From: Brachybacterium phenoliresistens
Lineage (GTDB): Bacteria > Actinomycetota > Actinomycetes > Actinomycetales > Dermabacteraceae
Assembly (NCBI RefSeq): GCF_000576425.1
Contig: NZ_KK069999.1
Coordinates: forward strand, 47,530 to 111,529
Direction of reading: 5' to 3'
DNA: 64,000 nucleotides
In this document: positions 40,807 through 48,547 of the stretch, in pieces
Position numbering within the stretch: position 1 is the stretch's first letter
Layout of the letters: each line of letters opens with the position of its first letter
Position numbers and translations under genes: made by a program
The notes under the pieces: model-generated
The model's database searches: none
Seen by the model: only the letters and a program-made list of their open reading frames with translations
Told to the model about the DNA's origin: nothing

Positions 40807-41526
40807 ATGGAGATCGTCCTGATCGGCGTGATCGTCGCGGTCGCGACCTGCGTGCAGGGGTCGGTCGGCTTCGGCCTGGGCATGCTCGCCGCACCCCTGA
40901 TCGCGCTCATCGCCCCGGAGCTGATCCCCGGCACGGTGCTGCTGCTGGCCACCACCCTCTCCCTGAGCACCCTGCTGCGCGAGCGCTCCCACGTGGACTG
41001 GGGCGCGGTGGGCTGGGCGAGCATCGGCCGCATCCCCGGCTCGCTGCTGGGCGCCGGGGCCGTCGCCCTGCTGCCGGACGCCGGGCTCACCGTGGTGCTG
41101 GCCGGCACGGTGCTGCTGGGCGTCGCGCTGAGCCTCGCCGGCTGGCGGCCCCACCGCACCCGCGCCACGACCCTGCTGGCAGGGGGCGCCTCCGGCGCCC
41201 TGGGCACCGCCACCAGCATCGGCGGACCGCCGATGGCGCTGATCCTGCGCGGCGAGGAGCCCGGCATGGTCCGGGCGACGCTCAGCGGGACCTTCGTGGT
41301 GGGCTGCGCGCTGTCGCTGGCCAGCCTCGGCGCCCTCGGACAGCTGCATCTCGAGCAGCTGCGGGCCGCGATCGTGCTGCTGCCCTTCGTCGCCGCGGGC
41401 CTGCTGGCCTCGGGGCCGATCGCCCGCCGGATCGACAGCGCACGCCTGTACTCCGGGGCCGTCCTCGTCTCGGTGGTCGGCGCCCTGGCCGCGGCGGCCG
41501 GCGGGGCGTCGGCGCTGCTGGGCTGA
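40807..41526 (+). CDS. TauE/SafE family membrane transporter
   Basis: This 239-residue protein has about eight hydrophobic segments and the family pattern of two half-repeats, with VQGSVGFGLGMLAAPLIALI at the start and GTATSIGGPPMALIL in the second half. TauE/SafE proteins move sulfite, sulfoacetate or other organic anions, mostly outwards. ATG 40807 has GAGGAG a few bases before it; an ATG at 40795 is in frame but has no ribosome site. It is divergent from Nramp copy 1 with operator B between, and so probably belongs to the sugar-acid regulon. Confidence 0.85.
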   Translation: MEIVLIGVIVAVATCVQGSVGFGLGMLAAPLIALIAPELIPGTVLLLATTLSLSTLLRERSHVDWGAVGWASIGRIPGSLLGAGAVALLPDAGLTVVLAGTVLLGVALSLAGWRPHRTRATTLLAGGASGALGTATSIGGPPMALILRGEEPGMVRATLSGTFVVGCALSLASLGALGQLHLEQLRAAIVLLPFVAAGLLASGPIARRIDSARLYSGAVLVSVVGALAAAAGGASALLG

Positions 41527-41545
41527 TCGCGGCCCCGATCCGGGA

Positions 41546-41584
41546 TTGCGCGCTCCGCGCTTTCGGTGCAGACTATTGCGCGCA
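41546..41584. promoter_or_regulatory. putative degenerate DeoR operators C
   Basis: TTGCGCGCTCCGCGC (41546-41560) and TTGCGCGCA (41576-41584) lie in the gap before the Nramp copy 2 operon. Both are weaker versions of the TGCGC...GCGCA sites at 38087 and 40770. Confidence 0.45.
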
Positions 41585-41624
41585 CCACGCAGCTCCGTGG
41601 ACCGCCTGACGATCCGAGAGGTCG

Positions 41625-43046
41625 ATGATGACCCAGACCCCCTCTGCCCCGCCCGTGCCCACCGCCGCGGAGGTCGCCGACCCGTACGCCCTGCGCCCCG
41701 AGCTGGCCCGCGCCGCACCGCGGACCCTCGTCCAGCGCCTGCGCTTCCTGGGACCGGGCATGCTCATGTCCGCCGCCGTGGTCGGCTCCGGGGAGCTCAT
41801 CACCACCACGACCATGGGCGCGAGCGTCGGCTTCGCCCTGCTGTGGCTGATCATCCTGTCCACCGGGGCGAAGGTCTTCATCCAGGCCGAGCTCGCCAAG
41901 CACACCATCCTCTCCGGCCGCCCCGCCCTGCAGGCCTTCGCCGACGTCCCGCCGCGGATCGGCCGCGCGAGCTGGATCAACGTGCTGTGGATCGGGATGG
42001 ACCTGGCCAAGATGCTCCAGCGCGGCGGGATCATCGGCGGCGCCGTCTCCGCCCTGTCGCTGCTGTGGCCGATCCTCGGCGAGCCGCTGTCCACGCCCTC
42101 GCTGCTGCTGTGGACCGTGATCGCGCTGGCCGTGGTGATCGGCGTGAACGTCGCCGACCGGTACCTGCTGCTCGAGCGGACCGCCTTCGCGCTCGTGGTC
42201 ACCTTCACCGTGTTCACCGTGATCCTCGCGCTGTCGCTGCCGGCCACCGCCTTCGGCTACGACCTGGCCGACATCGCCGGCGGGTTCACGCTGGGGATCC
42301 CCGCCGGCGCCGCCGGCATCGCCATCGCCGTCTTCGGCCTGACCGGCGTCGGCGCCGACGAGATGACCACCTACACCTACTGGACCATGGAGAAGGGCTA
42401 CGCCCGCTGGACCGGCCCCGAGGACGGCACCCCCGAGCGCGCCGCCCGCGCCCGCGGCTGGATCCGCGTCATGCAGCTGGACCTCCTGGTCGCCTGGATC
42501 GTCACCACCGCCTGCACGCTGTCCTTCTACATCATGGGGGCGGCCGTGCTGCACCCCCAGGACCTGCACCCCGAGGGCACCGAGGTGATCCGCACCCTGT
42601 CGCGGATGTACGTCGACACCCTCGGACCCTGGGCGGAGATCCTCTTCCTCATCGGCGCCGTGACCGTGCTCGGCTCGACCTTCCTCGCCTCGACCGCCTC
42701 GGTGCCGCGGCTGTGGGCGAACAACCTCGCCGTCCTCGGGGCGTTCGACTGGACGGACGTGGCGCTGCGCCGCAGGCTCATCCGCATCTTCACCGTCGTC
42801 ATGCCGTGCATCTGGGCGGCCACCTTCCTGGGCCTCAAGGCCCCGCTGATCATGGTGATGATCGGCGGCTTCGGCGGGGCGCTGTTCCTGTTCGCCGTGG
42901 TCATCGCCGTCTGGTTCCTGCGCCGCCGCACCGGGGACGCGACCTTCCGCTCGCGGCGCTCGACCGTCCTGCTGTGCATCTCCACGCTCGCCGTGCTGTT
43001 CGCCGGCGCGGTCGCGCTGCTCGAGGAGCTCGGCATCGCGGCCTGA
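41625..43046 (+). CDS. Nramp-fold transporter lacking metal-binding motifs (copy 2)
   Basis: This 473-residue transporter carries LGPGMLMSAAVVGSGELITT in TM1 and VFGLTGVGADEMTTYTYW in the TM6 region. The DPGN and MPH metal ligands of Nramp are replaced by GSGE and ADEM. It is only distantly similar to copy 1 in the same locus. It begins a run of four co-directional genes (2-hydroxyacid dehydrogenase, aldo/keto reductase, HpcH/HpaI aldolase), so its cargo is more likely the acid they degrade than a metal. ATG 41625 and 41628 are both possible starts. Confidence 0.82.
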   Translation: MMTQTPSAPPVPTAAEVADPYALRPELARAAPRTLVQRLRFLGPGMLMSAAVVGSGELITTTTMGASVGFALLWLIILSTGAKVFIQAELAKHTILSGRPALQAFADVPPRIGRASWINVLWIGMDLAKMLQRGGIIGGAVSALSLLWPILGEPLSTPSLLLWTVIALAVVIGVNVADRYLLLERTAFALVVTFTVFTVILALSLPATAFGYDLADIAGGFTLGIPAGAAGIAIAVFGLTGVGADEMTTYTYWTMEKGYARWTGPEDGTPERAARARGWIRVMQLDLLVAWIVTTACTLSFYIMGAAVLHPQDLHPEGTEVIRTLSRMYVDTLGPWAEILFLIGAVTVLGSTFLASTASVPRLWANNLAVLGAFDWTDVALRRRLIRIFTVVMPCIWAATFLGLKAPLIMVMIGGFGGALFLFAVVIAVWFLRRRTGDATFRSRRSTVLLCISTLAVLFAGAVALLEELGIAA

Positions 43047-43073
43047 CCGCCCGTCCCCACCCGAAGGAGCCCC

Positions 43074-44048
43074 ATGTCCGAGGTCGTCGTCCTCTCCCCC
43101 AGCTTCGGCCGCTGGTCCCCCGAGCCCGCGCAGGTGCTGGCGGATGCCGGTCTGCGGGTGCGCCGCGCCGCCCTCGGCGCGCCGATGACCCCGCAGCAGG
43201 TCATCGGCCAGCTGCCCGGGGCCGCGGCCCTGATCGTCGGCCTCGATGCGGTCGACGCCTCCGTGATCGAGGAGGCGGCGCGCCGCGGAGAGCTGCGCGT
43301 GATCGCCAAGCACGGCGTGGGGGTGGACAACATCGACGTCGCCGCGGCGGCCCGCGCCGGCATCCCCGTGGTCCACGTGCCCGCCCTGAACAGCGGCGCC
43401 GTCGCCGATCTGGTGCTGGGCCTGATGCTGGCCCTGCTGCGCCGCATCCCGGAGGCGCAGCAGGGACTGCGCGAGGGCGGCTGGCCGGTCCTGGCCGGCC
43501 CCGAGCTGAGCGAGCTCGCCGTGGGCATCGCCGGCTTCGGGCGCATCGGCCGAGGGGTCGCGCGGCGCCTGGAGGGCTTCGACGCCTCCGTGGCGGCCTT
43601 CGACCCGTTCCTCCCGCCGGACGCCTTCGGGTCCGTGCGGCGCACCGGCACCCTCGAGGAGCTGCTGGAGACCAGCGACCTGGTGACGCTGCACCTGCCC
43701 GGGGGCCAGGACGGCCCGCTGCTGGACGAGGCCGCGATCGCCCGCATGCGCCCCGGCGCCTGGCTGGTCAACGCCGCCCGCGGCGAGCTCGTCGACGAGC
43801 ACGCCGTCGCCCGGGCCCTGCGCTCCGGGCATCTCGCCGGATACGCGGCCGATGCCTTCACGGCCGAGCCGCCCACCGGCTCCCCGCTGCTGGAGGCCCC
43901 GAACACCCTGCTCACCCCGCACATGGGGGCCTACACCCGGGCGACGAACGCGCGCATGGGCGTCAGCGCCGCCCGCAGCATCATCGCGGCGCTCACCGGA
44001 GCGCCGCTGGACCACGAGGTCCGCCCCGCCGAGGAAGGACGCCGATGA
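43074..44048 (+). CDS. D-isomer 2-hydroxyacid dehydrogenase
   Basis: This 324-residue enzyme belongs to the PGDH/phosphonate-dehydrogenase-like D-2-hydroxyacid family. The NAD-binding loop is GIAGFGRIGRGVA, the catalytic Arg is in NAARGELVDEHA, the Glu in the following segment (AADAFTAEPP) and the His in LTPHMGAYT. It oxidises or reduces a 2-hydroxy/2-oxo acid with NAD(P). AAGGAG stands seven bases before ATG 43074. Its stop overlaps the aldo/keto reductase start (ATGA). Its substrate is presumably an intermediate of the local sugar-acid pathway. Confidence 0.9.
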   Translation: MSEVVVLSPSFGRWSPEPAQVLADAGLRVRRAALGAPMTPQQVIGQLPGAAALIVGLDAVDASVIEEAARRGELRVIAKHGVGVDNIDVAAAARAGIPVVHVPALNSGAVADLVLGLMLALLRRIPEAQQGLREGGWPVLAGPELSELAVGIAGFGRIGRGVARRLEGFDASVAAFDPFLPPDAFGSVRRTGTLEELLETSDLVTLHLPGGQDGPLLDEAAIARMRPGAWLVNAARGELVDEHAVARALRSGHLAGYAADAFTAEPPTGSPLLEAPNTLLTPHMGAYTRATNARMGVSAARSIIAALTGAPLDHEVRPAEEGRR

Positions 44049-45025
44049 GCACCCCCACCACCACGATCCCCGGGATCCCGCAGCCCGTCTCCCGCGCCGT
44101 GCTGGGCACCATGACCTTCGGCGACACCGTCGACCGGGCGACCGCCGAGCGCATGATCCACGCCGCCCTGGACGCCGGGGTGACCCTGGTGGACACCGCC
44201 AACGGCTACGCGGGCGGGCAGACCGAGACGATGCTGGGCACCCTGCTCCCGCCGGGGGACGGCGTGGCCCTCGCGACGAAGGCCGGCATCCCGCACCCCG
44301 ACGCCGGGGAGCACTCGCCGCTGTCCGCGGAGGGCATGCGCCGCAGCCTCGAGGGCAGCCTGCGGCGCCTGCGCCGCGAGCGCGTGGAGCTGTTCCATCT
44401 TCACCAGCCCGACCGCTCCGTCCCGCTCGCCGAGACCCTCGAGCAGATCGCGACCTTCCTCGAGCAGGGACGCATCCTCGCCTGGGGCGTCTCGAACTTC
44501 TCCGCCTGGCAGATCGCCGACCTCGAGGCCGCGGCCGACCGCGCCGGCCTGCCCCGCCCGGTCGTCGCCCAGCAGCTGTACAACCTCCTCGCCCGCCGCA
44601 TCGAGACCGAGTACGCCGAGTTCGCGCAGGTCCACGGCCTGCACACGATGGTCTACAACCCGCTGGGCGGCGGCCTGCTCACCGGGCGGCACCGCTTCGA
44701 GGAGTCCGGCGGCTCCGGCCGCTTCGGCGATTCCCGCCTGTCCGGCATGTACCGCGACCGATACTGGAACCCGCAGCTCTTCTCCGCGATCGACGAGCTC
44801 TCCCGGATCGCGGCCGAGGCGGGGATGGCGCTGACCGAGCTGTCGCTGCGCTGGCTCGTCTCCCAGGAGGTGACGAGCTCGGTCCTGCTGGGCGGCTCGA
44901 AGGTCGAGCACCTGGCCGCCAACCTCGCCCACCTGGACCGCGGTCCGCTCCCGGCCGACGTCCTCGAGCGCACCCGCGCCGTCGGCGAGCAGCTGCACGG
45001 CCCCATGCCCGCCTACCACCGCTGA
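44045..45025 (+). CDS. aldo/keto reductase
   Basis: This 326-residue TIM-barrel reductase shows the tetrad region: Asp and Tyr in VDTANGYAGGQTE, Lys in LATKAG and His in LFHLHQPD. The NADPH site is near VLLGGSKVEHL. It interconverts an aldehyde or ketone and an alcohol. Within the cluster it may reduce the aldehyde released by the HpcH/HpaI aldolase encoded next, or oxidise a sugar to its lactone. AGGAAGGA lies before ATG 44045. Confidence 0.9.
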   Translation: MSTPTTTIPGIPQPVSRAVLGTMTFGDTVDRATAERMIHAALDAGVTLVDTANGYAGGQTETMLGTLLPPGDGVALATKAGIPHPDAGEHSPLSAEGMRRSLEGSLRRLRRERVELFHLHQPDRSVPLAETLEQIATFLEQGRILAWGVSNFSAWQIADLEAAADRAGLPRPVVAQQLYNLLARRIETEYAEFAQVHGLHTMVYNPLGGGLLTGRHRFEESGGSGRFGDSRLSGMYRDRYWNPQLFSAIDELSRIAAEAGMALTELSLRWLVSQEVTSSVLLGGSKVEHLAANLAHLDRGPLPADVLERTRAVGEQLHGPMPAYHR

Positions 45026-45057
45026 TCCCGCGACCCGCCCGACCCGAGGAGTCCCCC

Positions 45058-45825
45058 ATGCCCCATCCCGCCGCCGACGTCATCCGCCGCGCCCAGGCCG
45101 GCGAGACCCTGATCGGCTACTGGTCGGTCCTGGACAGCCCCGTCTCCACCGAGCGCGTGGCCATGACCGGCTACGACTACGTCGCCATCGACGGCCAGCA
45201 CGGCCTGCTGGGCTACTCCGGCATCCTGCAGGGGCTGATGGCCATCGACGCCGCCCACGGCCCGGCCGGGCTGGTGCGCGTGGAGGCCAACGACGACGCC
45301 GTCATCGGCCAGGCCCTCGACGCCGGGGCCCGCGGCGTGATCGTCCCGCTGGTGAGCACGGCCGATGACGCGCGCCGCGCCGTGCGGGCAGCCCGCTACC
45401 CCGGCGCCGGGATCCGGTCCTACGGGCCGATGCGCTCGGGGCTGCGCGTGGGCCCGGTCCCCGGCGACTCCGATGCGGCGATCCTTCTGCTGGTGATGAT
45501 CGAGACGCCCGAGGGCCTCGAGAACGTCGAGGAGATCTGCGCGGTCGACGGGGTGGACGGCGTGTACATCGGCCCCTCCGACCTCATGCTCGCCGTGGGC
45601 GGCGCGTTCCCGGGCGACCCGGACCGGGCCGCCGAGCACACCGCCGCGATCGCGCGCGTGCTCGCGGCGGCGCAGGCCGCCGGGGTCATCCCGGGCATCC
45701 ACACGCCCGACGGCGCGACCGCCCGGGCTCGCCGCGAGCAGGGCTTCCGGTTCATCACCATCGCCTCGGACCTCACCCACCTGGAGCAGGCGGCGCGCAG
45801 CCACCTCGAGCAGGCCCGCGGCTGA
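45058..45825 (+). CDS. HpcH/HpaI family aldolase
   Basis: This 255-residue class II (metal-dependent) pyruvate aldolase carries His48 in AIDGQHGLLGY (the Glu of the usual DxEH is Gln here), then RVEANDDAVIGQALDAGARG, the metal ligands Glu149 (VMIETPEGLEN) and Asp175 (YIGPSDLML). It splits a 2-keto-3-deoxy sugar acid or related 4-hydroxy-2-oxo acid into pyruvate (or hydroxypyruvate) and an aldehyde. GAGGAG lies seven bases before ATG 45058. It is the last gene of the plus-strand run that starts with Nramp copy 2. Confidence 0.9.
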   Translation: MPHPAADVIRRAQAGETLIGYWSVLDSPVSTERVAMTGYDYVAIDGQHGLLGYSGILQGLMAIDAAHGPAGLVRVEANDDAVIGQALDAGARGVIVPLVSTADDARRAVRAARYPGAGIRSYGPMRSGLRVGPVPGDSDAAILLLVMIETPEGLENVEEICAVDGVDGVYIGPSDLMLAVGGAFPGDPDRAAEHTAAIARVLAAAQAAGVIPGIHTPDGATARARREQGFRFITIASDLTHLEQAARSHLEQARG

Positions 45826-45899
45826 GGCCCCGCCTCAGGACCCCTCGACCACGAGGCTCGCCTCCCCGAGCGGCGGCGACCCGAATTCGTCGACGGGGC

Positions 45900-46634
45900 T
45901 CATGACGGCCTGCCCGGGCCGGGGATCTGCTGCCATCCCTCGGGCAGCGGGTGGGGGCCGATGTCCCCGGGCGGGATCCAGGGCTCCCAGCCGCTCCCTG
46001 CGGCGCCCTCTCCGCGCGAGAGCAGGCCGTGCAGCCGGGCCCCCGTCCCGCGCACCGCGGCCGCCTGCTCGGGGGTGAGGGCGCCGGTCCCGACGAACCA
46101 GTCGAGCTCGTCCTCGTCCTTCATCGCGACCCGCCAGTCCTCGGTGCCCGGGACGCCCTCGGCGACGACGTCGAGCGCCCAGTCGCGGGTGTCGTACCCG
46201 AGGGCGGTGCGGCGCCACGGGGTCTCGAGGTTGCCGTACCAGCGGCGGGTCCAGTCCGTGCCGTCGTGCCAGCGCCAGACCGACCAGCGCTCGCCGCGGC
46301 GATGGACGCGCACGACGGTCTCCCCCTCCCAGGCGGCCACGTCGTACCGGCCGTCCCAGTCGGTCGCGGAGACCAGGCGCCCCTGCGGCCCGATCCCGGC
46401 GCCGGCCCGTGCCGCGCGGCCGGATCCGGGGCGCGTCATGACGACGGTCAGCTCCCCGTCGTCGTGCAGCACGGTGCCGGCGACCGCGAAGCTCACCGTC
46501 GGGCCGCGACCGGGCAGGTCCCGGATGCTGCGCAGGACGATGCGGGCGCCGCGGGGATGGGGCGGCACCGGCGGATCGATCGCCGGGCCGGGCAGGACGT
46601 CGAGGGACCGGCGCAGGGCGTCATCGCATGCCAT
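45900..46634 (-). CDS. DUF402 domain protein
   Basis: This 244-residue protein contains a DUF402 barrel at about residues 95-205: RRWYGNLETPWRRTALGYDT, then DWALDVVAEG and MKDEDELDWFVGTGALTPEQ. The tyrosine/acidic pattern (WYxN, DxxLD, KDEDE) is typical and in studied relatives ligates a divalent metal in a nucleotide phosphatase. The N-terminal 80 residues are not recognised. ATG 46634 lies six bases behind TAGGGT, a leaderless arrangement. Confidence 0.78.
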   Translation of the reverse strand: MACDDALRRSLDVLPGPAIDPPVPPHPRGARIVLRSIRDLPGRGPTVSFAVAGTVLHDDGELTVVMTRPGSGRAARAGAGIGPQGRLVSATDWDGRYDVAAWEGETVVRVHRRGERWSVWRWHDGTDWTRRWYGNLETPWRRTALGYDTRDWALDVVAEGVPGTEDWRVAMKDEDELDWFVGTGALTPEQAAAVRGTGARLHGLLSRGEGAAGSGWEPWIPPGDIGPHPLPEGWQQIPGPGRPS

Positions 46635-46640
46635 GCCACC

Positions 46641-46646
46641 ACCCTA
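46641..46646 (-). promoter_or_regulatory. -10 box TAGGGT, leaderless start of DUF402 gene
   Basis: On the minus strand TAGGGT is followed by six bases and the ATG at 46634. Confidence 0.45.
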
Positions 46647-46652
46647 GGAGCA

Positions 46653-47324
46653 TCAGGGCGTCAGCAGCAGGACCACGATCGCGCGCAGGTCGTCCCGCGG
46701 GTCGTCATGGTGCGCCTCGCGCTGCAGCGCGCGCACGCTCCTCTCGCGCACGGCGTGCCCCATCGCCAGGGACATGAGCGCCCGGGCGACGAACTCCGGG
46801 GAGACGTCCCGTCGCGGCCCGCCGGGGCGGGACAGGCTCTCGGCGCATCGGGCGAGAATGTGCTCGTACACCCGCCGCAGGCGGGCGATCCGGAATCTGC
46901 CGGGAAAGTCGCAATTCACCGCTTCCGTGTCCAGCACGGCCAGCAGCTGATTCGCGGGAGAACAGGGATCCAGGACGTCCACGATGTGGTCGACGACGGC
47001 CGTCGGATCTCCGTCCAGGGCGGCGCACCGGTCCAGGGCGGTCTGCGCCGCGGCCTCCAGGCGGTCGATGACCCCGAACAGCAGGCTCGCCTTGGACGGG
47101 AAGTGGTGCAGCAGCCCCGGATGCGACACGTTGACCGACGCGGCGATCATCCGCAGGCTCGAGCCGGTGTATCCGTGCTGGGCGAACATCGCCTCCGCCC
47201 CGTCCAGGATCCTCTCCGCCGGGGGGCGCTCATCCCGGACCGCGCGACGCGGAATCCGCGCGTCCGGCGCTCTGACCTGGGCGACGACCGTCGAGGCTGA
47301 GTCCTCGCGCAGCTGCTCGGTCAC
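46653..47324 (-). CDS. TetR family transcriptional regulator
   Basis: This 223-residue regulator has a TetR helix-turn-helix (ILDGAEAMFAQHGYTGSSLR, then MIAASVNVSHPGLLHHFPSK) after an N-terminal extension of about 35 residues, and a C-terminal ligand domain. Its GTG overlaps the stop of the STAS protein by four bases, so the two are translationally coupled. Several codons (ATT, AAA, GTA) are rarer elsewhere in the window, hinting at a more recent arrival. No operator was found. Confidence 0.87.
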   Translation of the reverse strand: MTEQLREDSASTVVAQVRAPDARIPRRAVRDERPPAERILDGAEAMFAQHGYTGSSLRMIAASVNVSHPGLLHHFPSKASLLFGVIDRLEAAAQTALDRCAALDGDPTAVVDHIVDVLDPCSPANQLLAVLDTEAVNCDFPGRFRIARLRRVYEHILARCAESLSRPGGPRRDVSPEFVARALMSLAMGHAVRERSVRALQREAHHDDPRDDLRAIVVLLLTP

Positions 47325-47632
47325 GGCGCCTCCACCGGGACCACCAGGCAGGTGCGCTCGTGCTGCGTGCCGACGACGCGCAGCCCGGCGCGGCGGTGAC
47401 CCGCCTGCGGACCGTTCATGGCCTCGAGCACGTGGCGCACCGCCGCCGGCTCGAGGTGGAGGGCGCCGTCGACGTCGACGAGGACGAGCGCCTCGGGATC
47501 GCGGGCGAAGGCTTTCTCGATCTCGTCGGCGAGGAATGCGCAGGTATCCCGTGTGAGGCATCCGGTGACGGCGATCTCGATCGCATCACGACCGACATCG
47601 GCGCGCACCGAGAGCGAGATTTCGTGAGGCAT
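47321..47632 (-). CDS. small STAS-like protein
   Basis: This 103-residue protein resembles STAS/anti-sigma-antagonist domains: ISLSVRADVGRDAIEIAVTG, then CAFLADEIEKAF, VLVDVDGALHLEPAAVRHVL and a final LRVVGTQHERTCLVV. The serine that is phosphorylated in SpoIIAA-type proteins, expected at the start of the ALHLEPAAV helix, is not evident, so phospho-switching is doubtful. It is coupled to a TetR gene and divergent from a GAF-ANTAR gene, which suggests a small stress-signalling unit. Confidence 0.6.
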   Translation of the reverse strand: MPHEISLSVRADVGRDAIEIAVTGCLTRDTCAFLADEIEKAFARDPEALVLVDVDGALHLEPAAVRHVLEAMNGPQAGHRRAGLRVVGTQHERTCLVVPVEAP

Positions 47633-47794
47633 GGCAGAACCGCCTGTCAATTCAGGAACGACGGCCGTCTGCAAGACCTTCTCGAAGGATATGGCCCCCC
47701 GCCCCCCGACGCAACCGCCGGGGACGGGGGCCCGGCGTGGCAGACTCTGCCCATGCCGTCCCCCACGCCGCCGGCCCCCGAGAAGGAGCGCCCC

Positions 47795-48529
47795 ATGTCC
47801 GCCCCCGAGCAGACCCGCGATGCGATGACGTCCATGGAGAGGCTGCTCCTGGAGAGCGAGGACATCGCCGGCTTCCTCGAGGAGTTCATCGAGCACCTCG
47901 CGCAGCGCCTCTCCACCGGGGACGAGCCGGTGTGGTGCGGCGTGAGCCTGCGGCGCCAGCGCCGGTCCACCACCGTGGTCACCTCGGGCCCCCACGCCCT
48001 GGAGATCGACGCGCTGCAGTACGCCTCCCCCGACGGCCCGTGCCTGACCGCCATGCGGGAGCAGACCGTGATCCGCGTCGGGGACGTGCGCGAGGACGGC
48101 CGGTGGCCGCAGTTCCACTCCGCCGCGGATCAGCAGGGGGTGCGCTCCGTGCTCGCGGTGCCCTTCGCGCTGCGCGGCGAGGCGCAGGCGGCGCTGAACA
48201 TCTACTCCTCCTCCCCGCACGACTTCGACCCCCGGAAGATCGAGGTCATCCAGCTCGAGGTGGATCGGGCCTCCAGCGGCCTGCTGCTGGCGATCCGCCT
48301 GGCCGACGGCCGGGACGCGGAGGAGGATCTGCGGGCGTCGATGCAGTCCCGCACCACCATCGACCTGGCCACGGGCATCATCATGGCCCAGAACCGGTGC
48401 ACCCAGCAGGAGGCGCTGGAGATCCTCACCGCCGCCTCGAACCATCGCAACGAGAAGCTGCGCGATGTCGCCCTGGCGCTGGTGGTGAGCCTCAACGGCG
48501 GCCCGCCCACCCACGGCTTCGTCCGCTGA
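47795..48529 (+). CDS. GAF-ANTAR antiterminator protein
   Basis: This 244-residue protein has a GAF sensor domain (about 25-165; VWCGVSLRRQ, DGPCLTAMREQ, RSVLAVPFALRGEAQAALN) and a C-terminal ANTAR RNA-binding domain (SRTTIDLATGIIMAQNRCTQ, then QEALEILTAASNHRNEKLRDVA). ANTAR domains bind paired hexaloop hairpins in nascent RNA and prevent termination. The GAF ligand and RNA targets are unknown. ATG 47795 has AAGGAG seven bases before it; an in-frame ATG at 47753 lacks one. The STAS-TetR pair is divergent from it. Confidence 0.9.
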   Translation: MSAPEQTRDAMTSMERLLLESEDIAGFLEEFIEHLAQRLSTGDEPVWCGVSLRRQRRSTTVVTSGPHALEIDALQYASPDGPCLTAMREQTVIRVGDVREDGRWPQFHSAADQQGVRSVLAVPFALRGEAQAALNIYSSSPHDFDPRKIEVIQLEVDRASSGLLLAIRLADGRDAEEDLRASMQSRTTIDLATGIIMAQNRCTQQEALEILTAASNHRNEKLRDVALALVVSLNGGPPTHGFVR

Positions 48530-48547
48530 GGACGCCGCGGCCCCGGA

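Noticed and set aside
39308..43046. Calling the two Nramp-fold genes mntH
   Set aside because: The DPGN and MPH metal motifs are absent and the neighbourhood is catabolic, so a manganese role is not supported.
45835..45903. A 22-codon minus-strand frame overlapping the DUF402 stop by four bases (ATGA)
   Set aside because: The overlap is suggestive of coupling, but the peptide is very short, unrecognised, and no further evidence supports translation.
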